DNA of 64,000 bases. Source: UBA1715 sp045615765. GTDB taxonomy: Bacteria; Bacteroidota; Bacteroidia; Bacteroidales; UBA1715. Below, piece after piece: positions 54,219-60,930 of the stretch. Every line of letters begins with the position of its first letter. The stretch's first letter is position 1. A program made the position numbers and the translations under genes. The stretch covers positions 11,016 through 75,015 of the forward strand of contig JAZLFM010000038.1 of the NCBI GenBank assembly GCA_045615765.1, written 5' to 3'. The notes under the pieces were generated by a model. The model had not been told where the DNA came from and did not search any database. It was given only the letters and a program-made list of their open reading frames with translations.

Positions 54219-55031
54219 TTATTTATGACTTGCTAAATCGCAAGCAGCTTGTTCGTAGTCGATTAATTCTGTTATTGTTGGATTAGAACCACAGATAGGA
54301 CATTTACTGTTATGGTGAACTTCTATCTTTCTAAAATTCATTGTTTTTGCATTGAATGTAAGCAGTTTGTTTGTCAGTAACTCACCAACGCCGGTAAGAT
54401 ATTTCAAAACTTCTGCTGCTTGTATTGTTCCTAACATTCCTGCAATAGCACCAAGTACACCTGCTTGCGAACAAGTTGGAACGACTCCTGCTGGAGGTGG
54501 TCCTTGAAACATGCATCTATAACAAGCTGTACCAGGAACATGAGTGAATGTTTGTCCTTCAAATCTTAGTATTCCACCATGAGAAAATGGTTTGCCTGCT
54601 TGTACACATGCGTCGTTTATTAAGAATTTTACCGGAAAATTATCAGTACCATCAACAATGAAATCATAATCCTTTATAATATCTAGAATGTTAGCTGCTT
54701 CTAAAAATTCTTTGTGCTCAATAACATTCACATGTGGATTTATGGCTTGCATGGTTTCTCTTGCAGATTGTACTTTCCATTTATCCACATCGTTCGTTGT
54801 ATGGATGATTTGGCGTTGTAAATTGCTGAGATCAACAACATCTCCGTCGACAATACCTATTGTTCCTACACCAGCTGCTGCTAAGTACATTGCAATAGGA
54901 GCTCCTAAACCACCTGCACCTACAATCAGAACTTTTCCGTTTCTGATTTTTTCTTGACCTTCCACACCAACATCCTGTAGTAGAATATGGCGAGAATAAC
55001 GTGTTAGTTCTTCTTCTGTGAAATCAAACAT
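54219..55031 (-). CDS. ThiF/MoeB-family adenylyltransferase (HcyF-like)
   Basis: A 270-residue E1-like enzyme. The ATP site is V-G-A-G-G-L-G-A-P (about 34-42) with D-G-D-V-V-D-L-S-N-L-Q-R-Q behind it. Two C-x-x-C pairs (A-C-Y-R-C-M and K-C-P-I-C-G) form the zinc site, and V-P-T-C-S-Q-A-G is near the catalytic loop. It adenylates the C-terminal Gly of the ThiS-like carrier so sulfide can be loaded as thiocarboxylate. There is no rhodanese domain, so the sulfur may come from sulfite reductase directly. It follows the carrier gene by 24 nt. Confidence 0.92.
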   Translation of the reverse strand: MFDFTEEELTRYSRHILLQDVGVEGQEKIRNGKVLIVGAGGLGAPIAMYLAAAGVGTIGIVDGDVVDLSNLQRQIIHTTNDVDKWKVQSARETMQAINPHVNVIEHKEFLEAANILDIIKDYDFIVDGTDNFPVKFLINDACVQAGKPFSHGGILRFEGQTFTHVPGTACYRCMFQGPPPAGVVPTCSQAGVLGAIAGMLGTIQAAEVLKYLTGVGELLTNKLLTFNAKTMNFRKIEVHHNSKCPICGSNPTITELIDYEQAACDLASHK

Positions 55032-55055
55032 AGTTGTGTGAATTTTTGTTATAAA

Positions 55056-55268
55056 TTAAAATTGACCACCACCCATAAAGTACAAGAAATCAATTTGATC
55101 GTTTTCGTTAAGAATTGTTGTCGAGAATGCATCTCTTTCTATAAATTCTTCGTTTACTTGTATACTTACCATTTCTGGTTGTTCCACTTTGTTTAATACG
55201 ATTAACTCTGATACGGATATTGGCGTTTGTACCTCTTGAGCCTCGCCGTTTACAATAATCTTTGACAT
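55056..55268 (-). CDS. ThiS/MoaD-like sulfur carrier protein with C-terminal tail (HcyS-like)
   Basis: A 70-residue ubiquitin-fold protein. It begins MSKIIVNGEAQEV and ends D-F-L-Y-F-M-G-G-G-Q-F, so the functional Gly-Gly is not at the terminus; two or three residues (QF or GQF) must be removed. In Wolinella HcyS a single residue after Gly-Gly is cleaved by HcyD, the JAMM protease; a JAMM gene lies three genes on. It is first in an 11-gene minus-strand operon ending at hemL and has its own operator-bearing promoter. It could be ThiS for thiamine, but no other thi gene is near. Confidence 0.85.
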   Translation of the reverse strand: MSKIIVNGEAQEVQTPISVSELIVLNKVEQPEMVSIQVNEEFIERDAFSTTILNENDQIDFLYFMGGGQF

Positions 55269-55295
55269 TTTATATATGTTTTAAATTTGATGATG

Positions 55296-55340
55296 CAAAT
55301 ATATACAAATAAACCTATCACCCTACTAGGTAGATAGGTT
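55296..55340 (-). promoter_or_regulatory. Promoter and 21-bp operator of the sulfur carrier/sulfite reductase/siroheme operon
   Basis: The -7 box TATATTTG is at 55303-55296 (minus). The inverted repeat (ACCCTAC...GATAGGTT) spans 55320-55340. An extra half-site, AACCTATC, lies next to it at 55312-55319. The first gene starts 28 nt after the -7 box. The gap 55341-55424 is otherwise AT-rich and empty. Confidence 0.8.
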
Positions 55341-55424
55341 TATTTGTTGAAAGATTTGTAAGTTGCTGTATTAGAGATAAATATTTTTTTTAAATGAGTT
55401 GTTTTTATTTCAAATAAGGAGATA

Positions 55425-55458
55425 AAAAAAGTCTAATCATAACGATTAGACTTTTTTA
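55425..55458. terminator. Terminator between cysH and the sulfur carrier operon
   Basis: AAAAAAGTCTAATC and GATTAGACTTTTTT form a perfect 14-bp stem with a 5-nt loop, so it works on either strand. It separates cysDNH from the next promoter. Confidence 0.9.
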
Positions 55459-55476
55459 AAAGTGATTTATGTATTG

Positions 55477-56172
55477 TTATTTGACATGCAATCCACATTC
55501 TCTATGATCAGGATCTTCCCACCACCATCGACCGGAACGAATGTCTTCGCCGGGTTCTACAGCTCTTGTACAAGGTTGACAGCCTATGCTTGGAAAACCT
55601 TTGTCATGTAGCTTATTGTATGGTACACCATGGTCTTTTACATATTGTTTAACTTCGTCTTCTGTCCAATTAATAAGTGGATTCAATTTGATGAGGTTGT
55701 TTGCTTCATCATATTCAACCATTTGCATGTCTTTTCGGGTAACACTTTGTTGTCGGCGAAGTCCGCAAATCCAAACTTTTAGTCCTTTTCTTGCACGAGC
55801 AAGTGGTTCTAATTTTCGAATCTGACAGCAAAGATGACGATTTTCGATGCTTTCGTAGAAAAGGTTGATACCATGCTCGCGTACCATTTGTTCTACTTTT
55901 TCATGATCTGGAAAAAACACTTCAATGGCAATTTCGTATCGTGCATTTGTACGAGCTATTAATGAGTATGTTTCAGGGAAACAACGTCCGGTGTCAAGTG
56001 TGAATATACGAGTAGATTTGTCTATATTGCAAATCATGTCGGTTAACACTTGGTCTTCGTAGCTTAAACTGGAAGAGAGTGCAATTTCTCCTTTATATTC
56101 TCGTAGAAAATATTGCAACAAATCTTCAGCTGTTGCGTTCTCAAACTGTTTGTTAAGTGCTTCTATATTCAT
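55477..56172 (-). CDS. cysH: Adenylylsulfate (APS) reductase, CysH family
   Basis: A 231-residue enzyme. It has the PAPS-reductase fold (SSLSYEDQVLTDMI, FTLDTGRCFPET) and four cluster cysteines in C-C-Q-I-R-K and G-C-Q-P-C-T-R, typical of [4Fe-4S] enzymes that prefer APS over PAPS. The catalytic Cys is in E-C-G-L-H near the end. It reduces activated sulfate to sulfite. No APS kinase (cysC) is encoded in the window, in line with direct APS use. It starts 2 nt after cysN. Confidence 0.93.
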   Translation of the reverse strand: MNIEALNKQFENATAEDLLQYFLREYKGEIALSSSLSYEDQVLTDMICNIDKSTRIFTLDTGRCFPETYSLIARTNARYEIAIEVFFPDHEKVEQMVREHGINLFYESIENRHLCCQIRKLEPLARARKGLKVWICGLRRQQSVTRKDMQMVEYDEANNLIKLNPLINWTEDEVKQYVKDHGVPYNKLHDKGFPSIGCQPCTRAVEPGEDIRSGRWWWEDPDHRECGLHVK

Positions 56173-56174
56173 AA

Positions 56175-57437
56175 TTATTCAATCATTCCGGCACCAAGTG
56201 TGTCGTTTGTATCTGGATCAACTATAATTATACTACCTAAAGTCTTATTTGTGTGATAATTCTCATAAACAAGTGGACTTGCTGTTTTTAATTGAACAAA
56301 AGCAATATCGTTCATAACCAATTGAGAAATACCAGTTTGTTTTTCTTGCGAATTGATGTCTATTTTATAGTCAATAGATTTGAACATTCCTTGGACTTCT
56401 TGCGTCGCATGACGAATGATGTAGCGTTTTCCTAGTTGTAGAGGAGTTTCTCTAAACCAACAAATGTTCATACCAATTGCTTGTCCAACTTCTGGTTCTG
56501 CAGAATTGCCTGCTACTAATACATCTCCACGGCTAATGTCTATATCGTCTTTCAAGCAAATATTCACCGAATCACCTTGTGAAGCTTCTTGTAACTCTTT
56601 TTCAGATAACCATATTGAAGCGACTTCGGAGGTTTGTCCTGATGGTAGAACTTTTACTTTGTCTCCAACTTTCACAACACCGCTGGCAATACGTCCTGCG
56701 TAACCACGGAAATCAGCGAACTTGTCGGAGATTGGGCGAATGACATATTGTACGGCCATTCTAAATGGATCGGTTGAGTTTACGTTGATGTCAACAGTTT
56801 CAAGGAATTCCAATAATGGTTTTCCTGTGTACCAAGGAGTTTGAGTTGATGCATTTACTACGTTATCACCATTTTTTGCAGAAATAGGAATAAAGTCAAC
56901 TTTTCCAATAGGAAGATTTGCAGACATTGCTTTGTAGTCGGCAACTATTTTATCGAATACTTCTTGCGAAAAATCAACAAGGTCCATTTTGTTAACACAA
57001 ACTACAATTTGTTTTATTGCTAACAATGCTGCTACATACGAGTGGCGTATGGTTTGTTCCATAACGCCGTGGCGAGCATCAATCAAAATAACTGCTAAAT
57101 CAGCAGTTGATGCGCCGGTAACCATGTTTCGAGTATATTCAATATGTCCTGGAGTGTCGGCTATAATGAATTTACGTTTTGGCGTTGCAAAATAACGATA
57201 TGCAACGTCAATGGTGATACCTTGTTCGCGTTCAGCTCGTAAGCCATCGGTTAATAATGCAAGGTTTACTTCTTCGTTACCTCTACTTTTTGATGCTGTT
57301 TCAACAGCTTCCAATTGATCTTCGAAAATTGATTTGCTGTCGTAAAGTAAACGGCCAATCAATGTACTTTTTCCGTCATCAACGCTTCCTGCTGTTGTAA
57401 AGCGAAGAAGCTGCATATCTAAATATCCATTATTCAT
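56175..57437 (-). CDS. cysN: Sulfate adenylyltransferase subunit 1 (GTPase)
   Basis: A 420-residue GTPase of the elongation factor family. The P-loop is A-G-S-V-D-D-G-K-S-T, G3 is D-T-P-G-H, and N-K-M-D is G4. The length is that of stand-alone CysN, without a fused APS kinase. With CysD it makes APS from sulfate and ATP. It is 12 nt after cysD and 2 nt before cysH. Confidence 0.95.
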   Translation of the reverse strand: MNNGYLDMQLLRFTTAGSVDDGKSTLIGRLLYDSKSIFEDQLEAVETASKSRGNEEVNLALLTDGLRAEREQGITIDVAYRYFATPKRKFIIADTPGHIEYTRNMVTGASTADLAVILIDARHGVMEQTIRHSYVAALLAIKQIVVCVNKMDLVDFSQEVFDKIVADYKAMSANLPIGKVDFIPISAKNGDNVVNASTQTPWYTGKPLLEFLETVDINVNSTDPFRMAVQYVIRPISDKFADFRGYAGRIASGVVKVGDKVKVLPSGQTSEVASIWLSEKELQEASQGDSVNICLKDDIDISRGDVLVAGNSAEPEVGQAIGMNICWFRETPLQLGKRYIIRHATQEVQGMFKSIDYKIDINSQEKQTGISQLVMNDIAFVQLKTASPLVYENYHTNKTLGSIIIVDPDTNDTLGAGMIE

Positions 57438-57449
57438 TTCTACAAAAGT

Positions 57450-58352
57450 TTAAAAGTAACCTAATTTCTTTCTGTCTTCCATCGCTGTTTCCGAACGTTT
57501 GTCGTCGGCACGACCACCACGTTCTGTTACACGAGTAGCAGCAATTTCTGCAATTATATCTTCAAGATTGTGTGCTGTTGAAAGTGTGAGACCTGTACAT
57601 GTAATATCGCCAATTGTACGGCAACGAACTTCTTTTTCAACAACGACTTCTTCAGGACGACGCTTAATGCAATCTTCGGCAGCAAGCCATTGACCATCGC
57701 GTTGGAATACCTTGCGAGTATGTGTGTAGTATAGACTTGGTAGTTCTATGCCTTCTTGCAAAATATATTGCCAAACATCCATTTCAGTCCAGTTGCTGAT
57801 AGGGAATACACGGAAATGTTCACCAATATTTTTGCGACCATTGAATATATTCCACAATTCAGGTCTTTGATTCTTTGGATTCCATTGACCGAAATCATCA
57901 CGGTGTGAGAAAATACGTTCTTTTGCACGAGCTTTTTCTTCGTCACGACGGGCACCGCCAATACAAGCATCGAATTTATATTTTTCAATTGTATCAAGTA
58001 GAGTGGTAGTTTGCAAAGCATTTCGGCTTGCGTTAAAACCGCTTTCTTCTTTTACTCTACCTGTGTCTATGGATTCTTGTACAGAGCCAACAATAAGTTC
58101 TGCACCTAATTTTTTTACTAATTCGTCACGATATTGTATTGTTTCTACAAAATTATGTCCTGTATCAATATGTACTAGGGGGAAAGGTAACTTTGCTGGA
58201 TAAAAAGCTTTATAAGCTAGGTGAGTTACAACAATGGAATCTTTTCCTCCTGAGAAAAGAATTGCTGGTTTTTCGAATTGTGCTGCAACTTCACGTAGAA
58301 TGTAAATTGATTCAGCTTCCAATTCTTTTAAATGTGTCTTTGTTTGTTCCAT
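57450..58352 (-). CDS. cysD: Sulfate adenylyltransferase subunit 2
   Basis: A 300-residue PP-loop ATPase. The P-loop is F-S-G-G-K-D-S near residue 34; A-R-R-D-E-E-K-A-R-A-K-E-R and R-G-G-R-A-D-D-K-R-S are typical of CysD. I start it at ATG 58352 (MEQTKTHLKELEAES); the frame is open to a TTG at 58379, but that overlaps the -7 box. It heads the cysD-cysN-cysH operon. The 5' leader is short. Confidence 0.95.
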   Translation of the reverse strand: MEQTKTHLKELEAESIYILREVAAQFEKPAILFSGGKDSIVVTHLAYKAFYPAKLPFPLVHIDTGHNFVETIQYRDELVKKLGAELIVGSVQESIDTGRVKEESGFNASRNALQTTTLLDTIEKYKFDACIGGARRDEEKARAKERIFSHRDDFGQWNPKNQRPELWNIFNGRKNIGEHFRVFPISNWTEMDVWQYILQEGIELPSLYYTHTRKVFQRDGQWLAAEDCIKRRPEEVVVEKEVRCRTIGDITCTGLTLSTAHNLEDIIAEIAATRVTERGGRADDKRSETAMEDRKKLGYF

Positions 58353-58376
58353 ATCAAAAATGAAAAGTTTGATGTG

Positions 58377-58451
58377 CAAACATATAAAATAAAATTACAT
58401 CAACCTACTATGTTAGTGGGTTAATGTTAAAAATAGGTATTTATACCTATT
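58377..58451 (-). promoter_or_regulatory. cysDNH promoter with 21-bp operator and second inverted repeat
   Basis: The -7 box TATGTTTG is at 58384-58377 (minus). The operator (AACCTAC...AGTGGGTT) is at 58402-58422. A second palindrome, AATAGGTATTTATACCTATT, is at 58432-58451, nearly matching the element at the same place before the porin operon. Confidence 0.8.
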
Positions 58452-58488
58452 CGTATTGTTTTCTTTGTTATTGGAAATATGTTAGAAC

Positions 58489-58531
58489 AACCTATCTATT
58501 TAGTAGGTTATATGAAATAATTATATATTTG
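58489..58531 (+). promoter_or_regulatory. Promoter and 21-bp operator of the GNAT gene
   Basis: The operator (AACCTAT...AGTAGGTT) is at 58489-58509 and the -7 box TATATTTG at 58524-58531. This divergent region carries two operators, one for each direction. Confidence 0.8.
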
Positions 58532-58551
58532 TACCAATTATATTTAGGAGT

Positions 58552-59013
58552 ATGGCAATAGAAATTGTTGATTACAAACCGCAGTATCTTGATGATTATT
58601 GTAGATTAACAGAAGAATGGATTACCAAACACTGGGTTATGGAAGCTCGTGATTATGAAGAGCTTCGTGATGTTCAATCTATGATTGACGAGGGCGGTTT
58701 TTTGCTGATTGCATTGTTGGATGGTAAAGCTGTTGGTACTTGTGCTATGATTCCAATGAATGATGAAAATTATGATTTTGAATTAGCTAAATTTTGCGTT
58801 TCTCCGTGCGCGCAAGGGTTTGGTTTAGGTTCAAAATTGATTCGTGCAGCTTTACAACGTGCAAAAGAAATGGGGAAAAATAGAATTTATTTGGAAACTA
58901 ACCATTTGTGTGAAACAGCTATCCATTTATATGAAAAGCTAGGCTTTTCTCATTTAGAAGGACATAGTAAGGTTTTTGATAGAGGAGATGTTTTGATGGC
59001 TTTGATTATGTAA
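58552..59013 (+). CDS. GNAT family N-acetyltransferase
   Basis: A 153-residue acetyltransferase. The acetyl-CoA site is C-V-S-P-C-A-Q-G-F-G-L-G-S-K-L (the Q-x-x-G-x-G/A motif), followed by K-N-R-I-Y-L-E-T-N and Y-E-K-L-G-F. A TAGGAG sequence lies a few bases before the ATG. Its substrate is unknown; its operator places it in the sulfur regulon, so detoxification of a thiol or a sulfur amino acid analogue is possible. It is a single-gene unit with no evident terminator. Confidence 0.85.
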   Translation: MAIEIVDYKPQYLDDYCRLTEEWITKHWVMEARDYEELRDVQSMIDEGGFLLIALLDGKAVGTCAMIPMNDENYDFELAKFCVSPCAQGFGLGSKLIRAALQRAKEMGKNRIYLETNHLCETAIHLYEKLGFSHLEGHSKVFDRGDVLMALIM

Positions 59014-59063
59014 CAATGTTTGTGAATTTTATCGTCTTTTTTTATGTGAATATCTATAATAAT

Positions 59064-59104
59064 AACCTATTGATTTTGTAGGTTGAAAAAGTATTCTAAC
59101 TTTG
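59064..59104 (+). promoter_or_regulatory. Promoter and 21-bp operator of the Cys-rich lipoprotein gene
   Basis: The operator (AACCTAT...TGTAGGTT) is at 59064-59084, and the -7 box TAACTTTG is at 59097-59104, 24 bp before the start codon. Confidence 0.75.
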
Positions 59105-59128
59105 TAAAAATTACAAAAATAAAATAGT

Positions 59129-59386
59129 ATGAAAAAGTTAATGATTGGTTTTGCCACTTTTGCACTAGGTGCTTTATTGGTAAGTTCATGTTGTGATTGC
59201 GATAAATCTAAAGCATGTGAAGAAAAGAAATGTTCTACAGAACAAGTTCAAGGTTGTGGTTGTTGTGCTGATTGCAATGCTTGTTGCAAGGGCGATTGTA
59301 AATGTGCAGAAACATGTACTGATTCAACAGCTTGTTGTTCAAAAGAACAAAAATGTGCGTCGGATACAGTTTGTTGTAAAAAATAA
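59129..59386 (+). CDS. Cysteine-rich (19 Cys) putative lipoprotein
   Basis: An 85-residue protein. A hydrophobic signal (MKKLMIGFATFALGALLV) runs into a V-S-S-C lipobox, so the mature protein would be about 65 residues with 19 cysteines in C-C, C-x-C and C-x-x-C groupings (for example C-G-C-C-A-D-C-N-A-C-C), plus many Lys and Asp/Glu. It resembles a metallothionein in composition, but I recognise no family. It would sit on the outside face of a membrane. The operator upstream puts it with the cysteine genes, and a terminator follows. Confidence 0.75.
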   Translation: MKKLMIGFATFALGALLVSSCCDCDKSKACEEKKCSTEQVQGCGCCADCNACCKGDCKCAETCTDSTACCSKEQKCASDTVCCKK

Positions 59387-59404
59387 GCAACCGGTTCAAA
59401 TTAT

Positions 59405-59436
59405 AAAAAAGCTCGTAAGAAATTACGAGCTTTTTT
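59405..59436. terminator. Bidirectional terminator between the Cys-rich gene and the Rrf2 gene
   Basis: AAAAAAGCTCGTAA and TTACGAGCTTTTTT form a perfect 14-bp stem with loop GAAA. It serves both convergent genes. Confidence 0.92.
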
Positions 59437-59439
59437 GCT

Positions 59440-59877
59440 TTATAATGATGCTCCAAAAAAACCGGCAGCTGCATCTTGTTTCATAAGGTCGGCAACTGTC
59501 ATGCTGTCAAAAAAGTCATTGACTAAGTTATATAGCTTTTCCCACATTGGGAGTGTTCGGCAAATAGATTCTCGCTCACATTTTTTTGCATCGCAACCTA
59601 AACAGGCAACGGGTGCGAGTGAGCCTTCGGTGGTTCGTAGGATTTCGCCAATAGTATATTCTTCTGGTGCCCTGTTTAATCGATAGCCGCCTCCTTTTCC
59701 GTGTGCTCCGTCAATTAAACCGCTTTTTGAAAGAGTAGTGGTAATACTTTCAAGATATTTTTGTGAAATATCTTGACGTTCTGAAATATCTTTCAAGCGG
59801 ATGTAGTCTGTTGTTCCGTGTTCTGCTAAATCTATCATAAGACGAATTGCATATCGTCCTCTTGTTGAAATCATCAT
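59440..59877 (-). CDS. Rrf2 family transcriptional regulator, candidate regulator of the sulfur block
   Basis: A 145-residue winged-helix regulator. The N-terminus (S-T-R-G-R-Y-A-I-R-L-M-I-D-L-A) and the recognition helix region (ISQKYLESITTTLSKSGLI, then G-K-G-G-G-Y-R-L) are typical. A cysteine group, C-L-G-C-(x)4-C-(x)5-C, lies in residues 92-107, close to the cluster-binding cysteines of IscR/NsrR, so it may sense through an Fe-S cluster. It is last in a two-gene operon after nadA, whose promoter carries the operator, so it probably regulates itself. Confidence 0.9.
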   Translation of the reverse strand: MMISTRGRYAIRLMIDLAEHGTTDYIRLKDISERQDISQKYLESITTTLSKSGLIDGAHGKGGGYRLNRAPEEYTIGEILRTTEGSLAPVACLGCDAKKCERESICRTLPMWEKLYNLVNDFFDSMTVADLMKQDAAAGFFGASL

Positions 59878-59889
59878 AATAATAAAGTT

Positions 59890-60810
59890 TTAACCTAATC
59901 GTAACATTTCATCAATACTTCGTTTGGCCAGCAATCGTTGTTGCTCATCCATACAAATTTCTTCACCACTTGTACCAACAATACTTCCATAGACATCTCC
60001 TAATGTGGTTAATTTCATATTGTGACAAACGCAGTTCTTGGAAAGAGCATAAAATTGCTTGCCTTCACCTATGCAATCGAATTGTAAATGTTGCACAATG
60101 CTGTTTTCTGTTCCAATAATAAATTCTTTGTTTGTGCTCTTTTTTGCAAATGCTATAATCTCAGTCGTACTACCAACAAAGTCCGCTTCGGTGGTAACTG
60201 CAGATTGGCATTCTGGATGAACTAATAATAATGCGTTGGGATGCTGTTCTCGTGCTTTTTGTACATCTTTCACCGACATTAAAAGGTGGGTAGGGCATCC
60301 GCCTGGTACAAATTGAAATTCTTTTTCTGGTATTTGTTGTTGAACCCAAGCTCCCAAATTGCAGTCAGGTATAAATAATATCTTATTGTTATTGATTGCT
60401 TTAACAACTTTTACAGCCGAAGAAGACGTAACACATACATCACAAAATGTTTTAAGTTCGGCAGTTGTGTTTATATATGCAACAACTGTGTGTTCTGGAT
60501 ATTGTTCTTTTAATTTTGTAATAAATGCAGGTGAAATTTGTTCTGCCATAGGACAACCTGCACTCGGATTAGATAAAATTACTTTCTTTTCTGGTGCAAG
60601 GATTTTCACTGTCTCTGCCATGAATCGTACGCCGCACATCAATATTGTATCGGCATTGGATTGTGCTGCTTTTTGACTTAAACCAAACGAGTCTCCAACA
60701 TAGTCGGCAATATCCCAAATATCATGACTTTGATACGCATGAGCAAGTATACATACGTTCTTTTCTTTTTTTATACGAAGTATTTCGTCTTGCAGTTGTC
60801 GTGTGTTCAT
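59890..60810 (-). CDS. nadA: Quinolinate synthase
   Basis: A 306-residue enzyme with the three cluster cysteines expected for its [4Fe-4S] centre, in M-C-G-V-R-F-M-A-E, P-G-G-C-P-T-H and the C-V-C-H-N-M region. A-H-A-Y-Q-S-H-D-I and V-H-P-E-C are also typical. It condenses iminoaspartate and dihydroxyacetone phosphate into quinolinate for NAD synthesis. No nadB or nadC is beside it. It is 12 nt upstream of the Rrf2 gene. Its placement under the sulfur operator may reflect its Fe-S cluster. Confidence 0.94.
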   Translation of the reverse strand: MNTRQLQDEILRIKKEKNVCILAHAYQSHDIWDIADYVGDSFGLSQKAAQSNADTILMCGVRFMAETVKILAPEKKVILSNPSAGCPMAEQISPAFITKLKEQYPEHTVVAYINTTAELKTFCDVCVTSSSAVKVVKAINNNKILFIPDCNLGAWVQQQIPEKEFQFVPGGCPTHLLMSVKDVQKAREQHPNALLLVHPECQSAVTTEADFVGSTTEIIAFAKKSTNKEFIIGTENSIVQHLQFDCIGEGKQFYALSKNCVCHNMKLTTLGDVYGSIVGTSGEEICMDEQQRLLAKRSIDEMLRLG

Positions 60811-60825
60811 GTCTATAATTTTTTA

Positions 60826-60868
60826 CAAATATAGTCATTTATCCTATTGCCTACCGTATTAATAGGTA
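60826..60868 (-). promoter_or_regulatory. nadA-rrf2 promoter with 21-bp operator
   Basis: The -7 box TATATTTG is at 60833-60826 (minus). The operator (GCCTACC...AATAGGTA) is at 60848-60868. It is the weakest of the seven, with both outer bases changed. Confidence 0.65.
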
Positions 60869-60874
60869 AAACTT

Positions 60875-60907
60875 TTAAAAAAAGCCATAACAAAACTGTT
60901 ATGGCTT
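60875..60907 (-). terminator. Terminator after cysK
   Basis: AAGCCATAACA and TGTTATGGCTT with loop AAAC; on the minus strand a seven-T run follows. Confidence 0.88.
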
Positions 60908-60930
60908 CAAAAATATATGTGTGCTTGAGT

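Noticed and set aside
55056..55268. Thiamine pathway ThiS
   Set aside because: No thiC, thiE, thiG or thiH is present; the JAMM protease, sulfite reductase and MetZ-like neighbours and the C-terminal tail fit a HcyS-like carrier better, though this is not excluded.
58353..58379. Upstream TTG start for cysD
   Set aside because: It would lie in the -7 box and transcription start region; ATG 58352 gives the expected CysD start.
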